A DNA stretch of 64,000 bases, from contig NW_022145607.1 in the NCBI RefSeq assembly GCF_000002235.5, forward strand, positions 39,298,029 through 39,362,028, in the 5' to 3' direction. Under the pieces are notes generated by a model. That model did not search any database. It worked only from the letters and a program-made list of their open reading frames with translations, and was not told the DNA's origin. Source of the DNA: Strongylocentrotus purpuratus. Lineage: Eukaryota; Echinodermata; Echinoidea; Camarodonta; Strongylocentrotidae. The first letter of the stretch is position 1, and every line of letters starts with the position of its first letter. Of this stretch, positions 13,943 through 26,586 are shown piece after piece. The position numbers and the translations under genes were made by a program.

Positions 13943-13945
13943 TAC
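13519..13945. repeat. CTA trinucleotide array with higher-order structure
   Basis: Pure CTA runs are interrupted by a recurring block (CTTCTATTACTACGACTA, then CTAATATACTA). The block returns four times at intervals of roughly 100-120 bp, so the array grew by duplication of multi-unit segments and not only by slippage. Confidence 0.9.
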
Positions 13946-16290
13946 GTCCAGCACCACCTCCCCTACTAATACTAGTACTAATACTATCACAACCACCACC
14001 AGAATTTATAATATCTCTCATACCAATAACGATGATAATACGACATTCCCCCTTGTAATGTACACATGTACTTCGTTCAAACTGACATGCTTCTTCTCAT
14101 GCTTCTTCTCATGCTTATATTTATTTTACTATACTATGCTACAACCTTCGCTGTCAATATATACATCCAAAGTTTTTTCTTTATTATGTATAGTTTTCAT
14201 TGTAACCAAGGTAGTTTTCATTGTCAGAAAGGTATTTTGCCACAGACAGGTTGATAGTCAAAAGACCGTGATGAGGGTGTACCTATTTGCCTTTTGATCG
14301 AGTCAAACCTGACTGATCAGTGCGCTCCGTACAGGCAGAATACAATCTCATTATGAATTATTCACGGATCAGAGACCATGATATTCCATTGTAATTGCTT
14401 TGTCAACAAAGACCACAGCAAACATAAAAGCTGAGATTGTTAGCCTATAGTCATATTCATAAATCAACAGTTCCGCTGGTGACACAGTAAAGCAATCTCC
14501 TAACCACATTATTGAGGTCGGTTTGACGCTGTGTAAAACCATATACACAAACCAAACGAACTGACATCATTGCTCTCACAGCTAGATATTTGAAATAACG
14601 ATCTTAGCCACGAGATGATTCAAAGCAAAGTCGGTAAGAAATTATGGTTTTGTCTCTCCGGCATCCAACAACCGAGAGGTCACATGAGAAAAATCTGCCT
14701 TGAACATCCATTTTTTGTTAATGAGATTACCCAAAATGAAACGATGATAGTGAAGAAATTACCCAAAATGAATGACACTGAGATCTCAACGCGAGATCTG
14801 AGTAAAACTTATAAGTATGTGAAGCAGCTTCTTAATGGTTAACTGTATGACAGAACGATTGAGCTGAGAATAGTAAGCTAGGCGATGAGACAATCGGAGC
14901 TCAGAACGATAGAGGGAACGACAAAGGTCATTAAGTATGTAAAGTGTGAAAGGCAAATACAAGGCATGGATGGAACAGAATGGGATGAGAGGTAAACAGA
15001 AAGGAGCAAATAACTGATGTAAACTGGTAGAAAATCTACAGGTATGCTCCATGCAAAGAGAGAGAGAGAGAGAGTGATAGAGACAGAACATAAGAAGGGG
15101 GTACTAATATCAAATAGATGCGGCTATATACAGACACTAAATCACGCTCAAATTCAGTATCTTAAATTAATTCTAGTATATATAGTACCTAGCACATAAC
15201 ATAAAATCATGAATTCAATCCAAGTTAGATCGTCATTTCCTTTGATGCAAAAGGACAAAACTATGAATACATATTGAACTCTAGCTAGACCTTGATATTA
15301 ATGATAGTAATAGTTTACATACCTGACGTGTATTCCCCTCGATAATAATTCCAATCACGATAGCATTTTTCTCTTTCTGGTTTAATCCCTTTACGATAAA
15401 GAATCGCAGTTATGTCCTCAAGCGTTTACATCTGGTATACCCATGTCAAGAGCTAACGCGTTCACTTCTAGCCAAGTTCATGGGTGATTTTGTGACTAGC
15501 CTGGCCTGGGGGTGCGAGTTCGCGCACCGCCTGGACCGCTTCGCTGGATCAAATCATTATTTAGCAACGGTGCAATAATAGAAAGAAAGAATTAAAGTCA
15601 AGCACGCCCTCTTGAGAGAATAGTATTCACAGTTCAACTACAATTGCATTTAATTTTGAGTTGATGTGAATCAATATTCAGATCAAACAGGGTGTAGTTT
15701 CAGCTGTGGAAGAGGGATAATCGAACCCAGTGACCCATCGGGATACAGAACATCTTTACAAAACTAAAAGACATATCGTTAGAATTGACCAGCGTAATAT
15801 ATTTGTTTGTATCCCCATTAATTCCTCATTCTTTTATAAGAGCAATGTTCAGATTTTGTTTTGTTAAAAAGAAAATAACTTTGTATTCCTTTAAACAGAG
15901 TGTCATCCATATGAAATTGTGTTCATCCCTATATAGTTATTCGTGAGATGGGATTACCATGTACCCGCTTGGGTGGTGAGCGAACACTACCAGGAAGAAA
16001 TTATCCACAGGCTTAGCAACAAGGGTGTTGTACATTTAGAATTTAACTTGTCATCAGAATGTTTGAAACACGGCAAGAAAATGAGAGCACATTCAGCATT
16101 CTTAATAGAAAAGTTTCTACAGTACAAAGTAGCATTACTTTAAAGTAAGTTTATTACTTATTACTTAAAAGTGTTTCTATAAAATTGAAAATAGTAATCA
16201 AGAGTATTTTAAACATGCTGGCAAACCACTTCAGCCTACTTCATAATAACGAATTACATTATACTAAGAGCATAAGCTGCCAAACATTCA
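13946..16290. other. Non-coding stretch
   Basis: No supported gene. Small items: a duplicated GCTTCTTCTCAT at about 14,090-14,115, a (GA)n run near 15,056-15,074, and a self-complementary GGTGCGAGTTCGCGCACC at about 15,512-15,529. Open stretches near 14,615 and 15,943 have no splice or domain support. Confidence 0.35.
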
Positions 16291-16340
16291 GGCCCGAATT
16301 CACAAAGGTTTGTCGACAACCTCCTTTGTGAATTCGGGCC
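16291..16340. repeat. Short inverted repeat (50 bp)
   Basis: GGCCCGAATTCACAAAGG is followed after about 14 bp by CCTTTGTGAATTCGGGCC. This is a small hairpin of the kind left by minimal foldback elements. Confidence 0.75.
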
Positions 16341-18880
16341 ATTATGCCTAGAAACCGTTCAGAAACATGTTAAAAAGGTTTTATTTACTCAGAGTTACTA
16401 ATGCTATCATGATGTTAAAATTCTGGAGAGAGATTTGTGTATTCTGTTTTGTATATCGCATTGGGTAAGTTATTAGATAAGTGCGCTTCATAAGTATTTA
16501 TTACTATCATTATCATTTTTATGCCGGCCTCAACGGCTAGTTCTTCCAGATATAGCTTTTTGTCCTGAGAGAGGGTCGGTGAAATTAATTCTGTCCCATC
16601 CCTTCATTGGAGGTAAAGAATGTTAAGAAACATTTAATGAAATCGATTCTAGAAGGTTTAAATTGTATTTTAGGGAAATGAGGTATATGTTGTTGTTGCT
16701 AGGAAGGGAAAAACGAGTTTGTCTTCTCCCTTTTTAAGAGAAAGTCACAGCACATATACTTCCTGAGCCTTGGCGTAAAATTATGTGCAGTCTTGGGAAC
16801 CCGTCAAGTAATATGTGAGGGAGCATAGCGACTGAGTGAGAAACAAATCAAATATAGAATTAGGAAACTATTTCAGAGCACAATCAACATGACGGCGGGG
16901 GGGTCAATCGTTTACATAGTTGCACTGCATAGTGACTAATGTAACATACATGTAGTTATATTAATGATCTTTTGCGAGGAGGATGGGGAAATTGAATTTT
17001 TCCAATAAAGATTCTTTTGAATGGGATTTGTAATTTATAAGCAATAAACTATCCATAGATTTGCGAGAGAGCGTAGTGAATGAGTGAATGTTCTTGAATT
17101 GGGAATGTGAAAGTTTTGCGTTTTAGAGCTATAAGAAAACATAAAAAGATCATTGACATTGTACATCAAAATAATTCACGTAATTTTCATAATGAAACAT
17201 CACAATTTGACTTGAACTTTCGTTTCATCTTAAGAAGGATCTCAATGTGGGGTCAACTTTAATAAGTCGTTAAGCGACTCTGAAAGACAGGGTTTCTGTA
17301 GTGAGAGAGCGTAGCGACCAAGCGAGACATTTTTTGACATTATAATATTGAAACTCTGTATATTTATTAGTACTTTCAAGCTTATCTGTACTAGTTTATA
17401 CGAGGGATTAGACTACCCTGAAAGGTCACTGGACAGATGGTTATCTCATCAATTTAGCTCTCAATTAACATAAGAAAAAGAGGACCATGGGGGACCAATG
17501 GTCACCGATTAGGCATTGTTTTATATATAGAGGGAGCGAGTAGGTACAAGTAGCACAGTGTGGCTTTAAATCATAATCATAATCAAAATCGTACAATAAT
17601 AATGGTTATACGGCAAAACGATGGATGTGATTGTATTGCAAGGGAACTGTAAACACATTGCCTTCTCTTTGGTAGAGAGATAATAATGTGAGGCTATCGA
17701 TCCCTTAGAATTCCTTCTATGGCTATATGTGCAACTTAGAGGCTACTTCCATCGTAGCCTCTACCCATACTTTTTACTCATTTTGCCCCGTTCTGCCTAC
17801 AGATTTCAATAAATTTCCACATGATTCAAATAAGTGCAACAACTTTCATGGAAGTGATAAGACAATTCCTCTCTATATTACAACAAACACAAGTTATGCT
17901 TACCTCACTCTGTGGAAAACTCTAGGACGGGCTACGACAGGACTCCAAGGCCTCACTTTAAAAATGATACAGGAATGTTGTAATTGTCTTTAGGTTCTAA
18001 GCTGAAAGTCTACAGAAAGGTGACTTTGGATGGTAAGGGATCGTAGAAGAAATACGTGGGAATTTCTTTTATACTGTGCTTGTCTGGTATTAATAGTGTT
18101 TTTACATGCATCTTCAATACGGTAAAGGGATCTTTTAGAGTGGGTGTGTGAACTGGAGCGAAACAGACCCATCACTTGATGGGTTTTCTTCATTGTCATC
18201 GAATTGGGGAAAGAATAATGCTGCAAAGTGTTGACCAGTTTGACGGTGTATGATGTAATCAATAGAAAGGGTGCTTATAGTCAAGGCATTGCGTAATCAC
18301 ACAGAAGCACTGACCACTGATAAAGCTAACACAGCAAACAACATGGTCACAGGTCGAGCCATTCATTCTTATGAAGATAAAGTCTATAATCATACAAGTC
18401 ATGTGGAAGTTGCAGTTTGAGACAACCCTCAACTCACTAAACAGGTACCATCAACACAAATGTTATCTACAGAATTCTTGCAAAACTGAAAAATCAGGAA
18501 AAAAATACAATGATGTTGGCGCTGAAAGCCTGAAAGAACAGTAAAGTTGCCACCGAGTGCAATAAATGGACGTTAAATATCAAAACAGGTCTCCAGTTTC
18601 TAATATTACGTGTTCATCGGTTTCTCCAATTCTTCTTTTTTCTTTCTTCTCAGTCGTTTTCATTACTGTCTTCTTCGCTTTCTTGGGGGCTGCACAAATC
18701 GCTTGCTTGTCGATTTATGTGTGATGTACATTGATTTAAGACACGAAAGGAACAGGGGATAAAATATCAATATTCCGCTTCACAATATTGTGTTGTGTTG
18801 TATTATTTTATTCATAGCAGGACCCCCTTGAGGAGCAAGCCCTCGATCTACTTTTTAAAAGAAAACATAATACAAGTCAT
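16341..18880. other. Non-coding stretch with a recurring short motif
   Basis: No gene seen. A motif like GAGAGAGCGTAGCGAC appears in diverged form at about 16,822, 17,065 and 17,303, each followed by a GAGTGAG or AGCGAG tract. This suggests remnants of one dispersed repeat. Confidence 0.35.
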
Positions 18881-18884
18881 CGCT

Positions 18885-19400
18885 GGTTGAATGATTTTGT
18901 GTTCCTTCAGTTTTAAAACACATTCCAGTGCTTTTGCCCTTTTTTGTCAAAAAGGGCCATTTAATATCTGCAATTACATAGTTTGAATAAATAGGGGTCA
19001 AAGACACTTTTTCTCTAGAAGATTTTGACAAAAAGGGCAAAGCACTGAAATGTATTTTAAAACTGAAGGGACACACAATCATTCAAAAAGATAATAAAAT
19101 AGGCCTTTATGAAAATTCATAATTTTTGGCCAAAAATGATGGGCTAACCCTTTGCCATTTTTATGAAATTATCTGCAATAACATAGTTTGATTAAACATT
19201 GGCCATAGACACCTTACATAGATGAAAAGAGGCCCTTTAAAAAAAATTCTAAGCCCTTGCCAGTTTGTCAAAAAGGGGCCTTTTCTATATTCCATGAAAT
19301 TATCTGCAATTAGTGTTTGAATAAACAGGGGTCATAGACACCTTCTAGAGATAAAAAGACATGAATATAGGCCTTTTTGAAAATTCATAATTTGTGCCCA
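18885..19400. repeat. Inverted repeat followed by diverged tandem units
   Basis: About 18,887-18,947 and 19,027-19,084 are inverted copies (arms near 58 bp sharing CTTCAGTTTTAAAA and GCCCTTTTT). Overlapping this, a segment containing TATCTGCAATTACATAGTTTG then AATAAA and GGTCA plus AGACACC recurs near 18,966, 19,168 and 19,300. Probably a decayed non-autonomous element with internal tandem growth. Confidence 0.6.
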
Positions 19401-19419
19401 AAGATTATGGGCTAACCCC

Positions 19420-19756
19420 ATGCCATGGAGGCAAAGTAAAACATATCGAGCCATTCGCCGTCGACGGCCAGACGATACCCGGAGTACATAATAAGCCGGT
19501 GAAGTTTCTAGGACGTCTGATTGTTGGGAACTTCAGAGACAATGCTGCTCGTCAGGACATGATGGTCTCGCTTGGGAGATGGCTACATACTATCGACAAC
19601 TGTGTTTTGACTGGCGTCATGAAGTGCTGGATATATCAATACCTAATTGTACCAAGAATGCAGTGGAAACTTATGATATATGATGTACCAGTCTCTTCTA
19701 CTTCTACGACGATACTCAGCAGGATCAATAAGTCAGGATCTAGTGCTGAGGAATAA
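19420..19756 (+). pseudogene. Fragment of a non-LTR reverse-transcriptase C-terminal region
   Basis: The open frame contains KPVKFLGRLIVGNFRDNAA, then IDNCVLTGVMKCWIYQYLIV and PRMQWKLMIYDVPVSS. A KFLG motif, then a KxWIYQxxIxPRMxWxLxxYDVP segment after the catalytic core, is the layout of the post-RT region of several LINE-like elements. The catalytic YxDD core is absent, so this is a truncated fragment. It abuts, in opposite orientation, the LINE at 19,770-22,050. Family is uncertain. Confidence 0.5.
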
Positions 19757-19769
19757 AAATCTAGTTCTT

Positions 19770-22050
19770 GGTCTAGATGCTGGGTGAAAGCGCTCCCTTG
19801 AAGCCCTCCAGTGAAGTAGCGTCAAGGGTGATCTCCGAAAGTGCATTCCACGCAGTTACTGTACGAGGGGGAAATGAGTTCTGGCAGAGTTGGGTGCGGA
19901 ATGGGATAGCCAGCAACTTCTTTGAGTGATACTGTCGTGTGTTGCTGTGTAATGGTGAGCATTGATGGCTACTGTGTTGTTTTGGATCTTGTACATGAGG
20001 TGGAGGCTTGTAGCATTTCTTCTCCTCTCCAGGCTCTCCCATTTCAGATGTTGAATCATGGCCGAGACACTGGCCATACGACGATATCTCTGGAGGGTGA
20101 ATCTAATTGCTACTCGCCTTTGTACTGCCTCGATTTGGGATATATGCTTGTTTGTGTGAGGCTTCCAGACCGAGCAACAGTATTCCAGATGAGGTATAAC
20201 AAGAGAGAAGTAGGCTTGTTGGCGGATCTTTTGTGAGGTTTTGCGGAGATTTCTGCTGACTAGTCCCAGCATCCGATTGGCTCGGGATGTGATGTTGTTC
20301 ATGTGGCCTTGCCAGGACAAGTTGGATGAGAAAGTCAGTCCTAGATACCGGAGATCTGTTACCAATGCAAGAGGAGTGTCTCCTAGTGTGTATGTCGTGG
20401 TGATGGCTTTCCGACGTAGGGAGAATGTGATATGTGATAGCATTTCTCGGTGTTGAATTTCATCTGCCATGTGTTAGCCCATGAATGCAGCCTGTTGAGA
20501 TCTTGTTGTAGGGCTTGGCTCAGTGATCGGACGGTATAGAAGACAATCATCAGCAAAGAGTCGGATTTTGGAAGAGATCCCATCTACTATGTCATTGATG
20601 AAGGATATAAACAGAAGTGGGTCAAGATCTGTGCCCTGCGGTACCCCCAGAGGTGACTGGAACCCATTCAGATGACTCTCCATCTACAACAACACGTTGT
20701 AACCTTTCAGTTAGGAACACCCTGATCCATCTGATAAGGTTGTCATGGATCCCATAGTGATGAAGCTTATGGAGAAGTCTAATGCAACTGCATCAACTTG
20801 CTCTTTCTGCTCTAGAAATGTGCAACATTTTGAGATGTAATGATCAACTGGGTCTCACATGAATGGCCAGGACGAAAGCCATGCTGAACATCATTGAGAA
20901 TATTATTTTCGTCATAGTGATCCATGATGACATGTTCGAGCAGTTTACTGCAGATGGACGTGATTGATACAGGCCGGTAGTTGGAGGCCTTGCTCCTGTC
21001 TCCTTTCTTGAAGGTTGGTGAGATGTTTGCAAGACGCCAGTCAGATGGTACTGTTCCTGTATCTAGAGATTGTTGAAAGATAAAGGTCAGGATCGGTGCA
21101 ATGTCTTCAGCAAAGAACTTCAAGATCCTTCCTGGTATGCCATCTGGTCCTGTGGCTTTGCTAACATCTATAGCTTTCAGTAGCATGACAATGCCTTCCA
21201 CAGAGATTTTAATGCGATCCATTGAAGGAAACACGGGTTGTCTAAGAACTGGAATGTTGGAGTTATCCTCCAGTGTGAAAACTGATGGGAATTGGTCGTT
21301 CAGTGCAGTTGCTTTCCCTTTTTTCACCACACTTGAGGGATCCAACTCCAGATGACTCTTGCTTTCTGGATTTGATGAACTTCCAGAATGCTGTGTTGTT
21401 CTTGTCATCAGTAGAGAAGTCCAGTAGTTACGACGAAGTTCAGATCTTAATTCTTTCTGATAATTCTTGTACTTAAGCCAATCATCTGGTGTTTTTGAAG
21501 CTTTAGCTTTATTGTACAGTCTTTGCTTTCTCCTGACTCCTCTCTTTATGGTGTTTGTGATCCAGGGACTGGTTTTTTTTCTTTCCAGACACCTTTGTTG
21601 GAATGTAACTCTCCATGAGGTCTCCAATCTCTGTTTTGAAGTCATCCCAGTTCTGCTGTACTGTTCTAGGTTCTGGGCTGCTACGTAGGAAAGAAGACTG
21701 AAACTTGAGGAGATCTGCACGCATGCCGGTTGTATCAGCTTTATTATACATGAATACTTTCCGAGCTTTCTTCCTTGAGATTGATGGAGTTTGGTTAACT
21801 CTAAAGCTCACGATGTCGTGGTCACTGATACCTGCTGTGACTTTGCACTCATCAATGATTATGAAGGCTGGATGGGTAGTGAGAACAAGATCAAGGATGT
21901 TCTCTGTAGCGCCTGCTGTTCTGGTAGGCTCTTTGACCATCTGCTCCAAGTAAAAGTCGTTGCATATGTCAAGAAGGCAAGAGCATTTTCTTCTGAAGGA
22001 TGATGGACCCTGGAGATACACCAAGTATACCCCGGCCCGCGACAAAGCTA
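19770..22050 (-). mobile_element. Decayed, 5'-truncated LINE (Jockey/CR1-like superfamily)
   Basis: Reading leftward on the minus strand: the end of an endonuclease domain (ISDHDIVSFRV, about 21,820), a spacer, then RT motifs FKKGDRSKASNYRPVSI (about 20,970), GVPQGTDLDPLLF (about 20,630), LFADDCLLYR (about 20,545), the post-RT DLRYLGLTFSSNLSW (about 20,365), and a C-terminal FPPRTVTAWNAL near 19,870. The coding sequence is split over several frames with at least three frame changes. ORF1 and most of the endonuclease are missing. No RNase H domain follows the RT. The element is dead and older than the LINE at 52.4-57.3 kb. Confidence 0.85.
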
Positions 22051-23893
22051 TAGTTTATGAGGGAAAATATGTACATCTATTTAACTTTCTTTTCATTGAA
22101 ACATCAACTGGCATCACCAAATCAAACGCATTCAAAAAATAACATGTAGACAATAGAATGTATTTTCAAAACTCTACTTTAATCTTTATAAATCACTTAA
22201 AAAAATATTCAGAAAAATATATAATTTTTAGTTATGCATTTGTCATTCAAAATATAAATTGTATTATTTGAACAGTAATTATGCCTTAAAAAGTAAACTT
22301 AACACAAATTATATAAATAGGAATGTCTTTTTTGAGTATCTGTATATTTGACTGCATACACAAAGGTTAAAGACTGGAGCACCGTCTCAATACTCAAACC
22401 CTTTAGAGGAAAGCATTTCGTTTCTCTCTGCCCAGGTGTTTAAATGGGTGCCTGTTAGTATTAAAAACATCCTTGTGTTTTGGTCACCATCATGTGTACC
22501 CTGACTAGGTTTCCTACCAATGCTGCGAGTGAATAATCTGTATAAGGTATCTGCAGGCAAGCATTAGACAGATAGAAAAGCCGGGAAACAATTGTGTTTC
22601 CATTTCAATTTAATTTCTTCTTTTTCCACATAATTTCATCATATTTCACATGAAAATTTAAAAAGCAGTACGTAATACATATGTCCCCCCCCCAAAAAAA
22701 GTTTAATAATAGAGGTGGAAACTTATTTGCCACCCAGGAGAGGGTGGGTACCTGTGAAGATCGCATAAACCCATTGTAATTATGTTCAATGCATGAGTGT
22801 TCACAGTCATTATATGGTATAATAACAATTTGATGTGGAGATACTGGGCATACTAATATGACTTGTGACACTATAGAAAGTGCTGTATTACATAACAAAA
22901 TACCTTCTAACAAATTATTATTCTTTCTCTCTAAATCATAGATATAGGATGTTTAACTCATACAGATATTTTGATAAAAGCAATGACTAAACAAATTGGA
23001 AATAATTCAAAATTACAATTGTGTCACACTTTCCCTCTAAAACTCTTGATACACTTGTTTAGACTAGAATAAGCAAGACATTTTCCATAAAAATATGAAT
23101 ATAATACTCATTATAAAGATCTTATGATACAAACAACTAACATTAATCATGCAACCAACTCTCGCCTAATGGTAAAATCTGATAATGAAATTACATTTCA
23201 AGCAGATCTAGCCCAAAATCACTCTTAATCCTTAATCGTAAAATTAATCAACATACACCTTAGGTAATTAAATTCAGAAAATTATAAAACTTGCTGAAAA
23301 CAACATACAATGTACAGATATGCTCATGTCAAACCACATCATCTTTAAAACTCTGATATGCTCAAAGTACCACTACATAAACATTTTTCAAATTTCTAAG
23401 ATTCATTTCATTTTCAATGAATATGTACAGTGTGTGTTTTTGTATTAAATCTAAATTATTTTTCAACCATGTCGAAATCTTTAAAAAAGTACTTATAAAA
23501 TGCAACTCAAGATTACCACTGAAAAGCTGAGTAGGGAATTTAAGCCATTTGTTGCAAATGGCATAGTCTACAAAAATATACAAATAATTGTTACAGATAT
23601 ACTACAAATTGGGGAGTTGAAGGGGGTATAAACATGTACATGGGAGGGGTCTTGAGTATGACATTGTATAAATGTATTCCAATTACAAGTTCAGGTATTT
23701 TAAAGAAGAGGTTGAGTTCTGGTAAATTGTAAGTTTCTCATTCTTGTTTAGGTCAGCATCCCTCTCTTCTAAAATCTCAAGATCGGAAGCACTAATTATA
23801 GTCTCACCTTTCTCAATTCCTATAATGTGCAAACGTCGAATCCACTCTTTGTCCAGGTTACTTGTTCCAAACAACAGAGCCTGCGCATGAGGT
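22051..23893. other. AT-rich non-coding stretch
   Basis: No supported gene. A minus-strand open stretch at about 23,683-23,865 reads plausible protein (DKEWIRRLHIIGIEKG) but has no good acceptor and sits just downstream of the candidate exon at 23,894-24,064. It may be 3' untranslated sequence. Confidence 0.3.
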
Positions 23894-24064
23894 TCACCGC
23901 AAAATCATTGAAGCAATGGGCTGGAGCAGGGCAAATTCAGTGTTTGCCCCTGGTGTGATTACCACACCAATGTTCAGCACAAAATTGTTTGAAACCAGAA
24001 ACCTTGACAACTTGGCTAGTATGACGTCACACTTTGATACTCTCTCGTTTCCAGACTGTTCTTT
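23894..24064 (-). CDS. Candidate alternative terminal exon
   Basis: A strong acceptor (TTATTTTTTTAG) is followed by 56 codons and a stop. The peptide starts KEQSGNERVSKCDVILAKL and continues with hydrophobic sequence (FVLNIGVVITPGANTEFALL). Entry is in phase 0. The only reasonable donor in the 26.8-kb exon (ATTGAG/GTTGCC) is also phase 0, so the exon could replace that exon's own last residues. The opposite strand is open over the same stretch and the sequence contains small hairpins (GGGCAAA...TTTGCCC), so a repeat origin is possible. Confidence 0.3.
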   Translation of the reverse strand, partial: KEQSGNERVSKCDVILAKLSRFLVSNNFVLNIGVVITPGANTEFALLQPIASMILR

Positions 24065-25803
24065 CTAAAAAAATAAATGCATAACCAGAACTCAATTCTA
24101 TCTTTAAGGGTTGAAACTATGCTTCTTGGTCTTACCTACGCTTTAAAATACCACACATATCTACTACAATATTATTAACATACAGGTAGGTACATTGGTG
24201 TATACTTATCTCTGGTCAGACTTCACCACATTTCATACTAACCTACTGACTACTAAACACACAAACATATTTCATACTAACCTACTAGACTACTAAAACA
24301 CACAAACATATTTCAAAGTATCAATTAACACACTACCTTTAAAAACCCACAATGAATCTTAATGCACAACAAAATATCCCATAGAAAACAAATCCCTGTC
24401 CCTGTCTAAGGTAGTATACAGCTACATTACACAGACACATATATGTATGTATAAGTACAAACTAGTTTAAGTATAAACTACTACAATAGGTATTAGAAAC
24501 AAATATTGTAGACTTATAGAAGAATGCATATCAGACATTCATTCATTCATATTTCAATACTGAAAGACTGCTTCAGGAGACTACTTTCAGACCTAAAGAC
24601 AATTCATCCATGTATAACAATATTACATAAGATTATATATCAATTGAACTATATGTATGTGGTCATATACTACTAGGCTATCTAGAGTCATTGAAATATT
24701 GTATATTTCACACAATAATGAGACTTTGAGATGAATTTGTAAAATAGTTATATTTATACAATGTATGTTTATCTGCATAACCGATTAAAAATAATTAATA
24801 CACATGAAATACACATTTATCAAGAGTATATAAGAATATTTTTGTATGGTTATGCAATTACATGTATATAATATATGCTCATACGCATACAAACAGTGAG
24901 TGAAATGTATTTTTAGATATATAAATTTCATATGATTGTTACATATATTAATGTCTTATCTATGTGTTCAATATATTTTAAGAGATCATTAAAATCAAAA
25001 TATATATCTTTCATTCTTTCATCCCCCAGGAAACAAATATATACACCCATACCATATAACTATGTCATTTATACCAAATGAAAATTGTATACATGTATGA
25101 ATAAACCTTGGATGTTTTTTTACAGGCAAATTACTATGTCAACATAATAATTTTTACATTTTCGAATGGCAATATTTAACGATTGAAAAAAGCTATTTTG
25201 TATATATACAGAAAATTCCACTCTTCAGATGTTTAACATCATATTTAAATAGGGATCATGTTAAGTGGTCCACTTAAACATTTTGACATACGCTTGAAGT
25301 AATCATTAATTTGTAGTCAAATTGAGGGAAAGAACGTCCAACTAATTTTTATGAAACATCAATGTTTAGAAACAGACAATTTTAATTCTCAGAAAGAAAA
25401 AAAATTCTTTTCATACCATACCACAAAACATATAAAATGACAGATAACATACATAAGTAGAATTATTTCAAAGGCATCATTTTTCCATTGCCAAAATCAG
25501 CTTCTATAACCTTTTAAGACTGATATTTTTCTTAAAAGTTAAAAGAACGATATATATATATATATGAGCAATTCAAAATTCAAACAAATGTAGTAGCTTG
25601 AATTCATATGAATATTTAAGTACACTGCAACAGGATAAGTAGATGGATTTTTTACCTTGCATAATCTGTTATCAAGAAATATATAACTTACAGATATTCT
25701 TTGAAAAGGAAATTCCTTTAAAATTGTTGATTAATGCTCTAAAACATACATGTGATTAAAAGCCTTATGTTCACAAAGTATTCTCGGCAACATATGATCA
25801 TTA
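24065..25803. other. AT-rich non-coding stretch
   Basis: No gene or clear repeat apart from a short TA run at about 25,552-25,564 and a duplicated CATATTTCATACTAACCTACT-like segment near 24,230-24,310. Confidence 0.35.
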
Positions 25804-26374
25804 TGCAGTGCCTCCCAGAAAAAACGAGAACAAGAATTATCGATGTTTTAAGTAGCCCTTATATTTTCATAATTTTAGCAAACAAATTCGTTTTCACTGG
25901 CTGCCTGCCGTAGCAAAAAGGCAGAATTGACAAAAGACTTAACTCCGTTTTGTTGACAATCAGCCATGCATGAAGTCTTTCGTCTACGGCTGATTGTCTA
26001 AGAAACGGAGTTAGGTCTTTTGTTAATTTTGGTTGTTGATACGTCAGCAGCCAGTGAAAACGAATTTGTTTGATCAAATTATGGAAATACAAGCACTACT
26101 TTAAACAAACAGAACTTTTTTATTCCTAGCTCATTTTTCCTGAATGAGGTGTCATATGAAATTCAGATACCGCACGCCAAACGACTTTTCGGTTTCCTCT
26201 CTTCAAATTGATTTTAATCACTCATGCGTGAAATATGCATTATTATGAGTTGCATCAAATGAAATAGAAGGATCTAAGCTTTCCAAATGTGTGTCATTTA
26301 TCAATTATAATTGTGATTAAGTTATGATAAAACATCGATAATTCTCGGTTTCCTTTTATGTGGGACGCACTGTA
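25804..26374. mobile_element. Tc1/mariner-type non-autonomous element with nested foldback
   Basis: The ends are inverted (left TGCAGTGCCTCCCAG, right reverse complement TACAGTGCGTCCCAC), then AAAA...GAGAA and ...GAATTATCGAT in both arms. A TA dinucleotide flanks each side (25,802-25,803 and 26,375-26,376), the target site of Tc1/mariner elements. Inside the left part is a second large inverted repeat (about 25,846-26,104; arms share CAAACAAATTCGTTTTCACTG). No transposase frame is present. It lies just beyond the 3' end of the long minus-strand gene. Confidence 0.7.
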
Positions 26375-26430
26375 TACATGTAGGTAATCTATTACTGCAA
26401 AATCATTGCATTCTCAAAAAAATTTAGCCT

Positions 26431-26436
26431 TTTATT
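26431..26436 (-). terminator. Possible poly(A) signal of the long minus-strand gene
   Basis: AATAAA on the minus strand, about 400 nt past the stop codon at 26,832, between the 64-bp array and the mariner-type element. It is a reasonable 3' end, but AATAAA is frequent in such AT-rich DNA. Confidence 0.3.
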
Positions 26437-26586
26437 TTAACATGAAAAATATGATGCAAATGTTTATAAATTTAAATATTTTGCTAATTATCAATTACGA
26501 TCAAATAAATCACTTGTAGAACATTAATTTGGTCTATGAAACAGTATTCAAGTATAAAGCAAGATGATAGCTAGATCATTTGTCAA

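Noticed and set aside
15512-15529. GGTGCGAGTTCGCGCACC, reminiscent of a tRNA T-arm
   Set aside because: No matching D-arm or anticodon arm is found at the right distance. It is only a short palindrome.
23683-23865. Minus-strand frame with DKEWIRRLHIIGIEKG
   Set aside because: There is no good acceptor, and a stop lies between it and the exon candidate upstream. It is kept only as possible 3' UTR.
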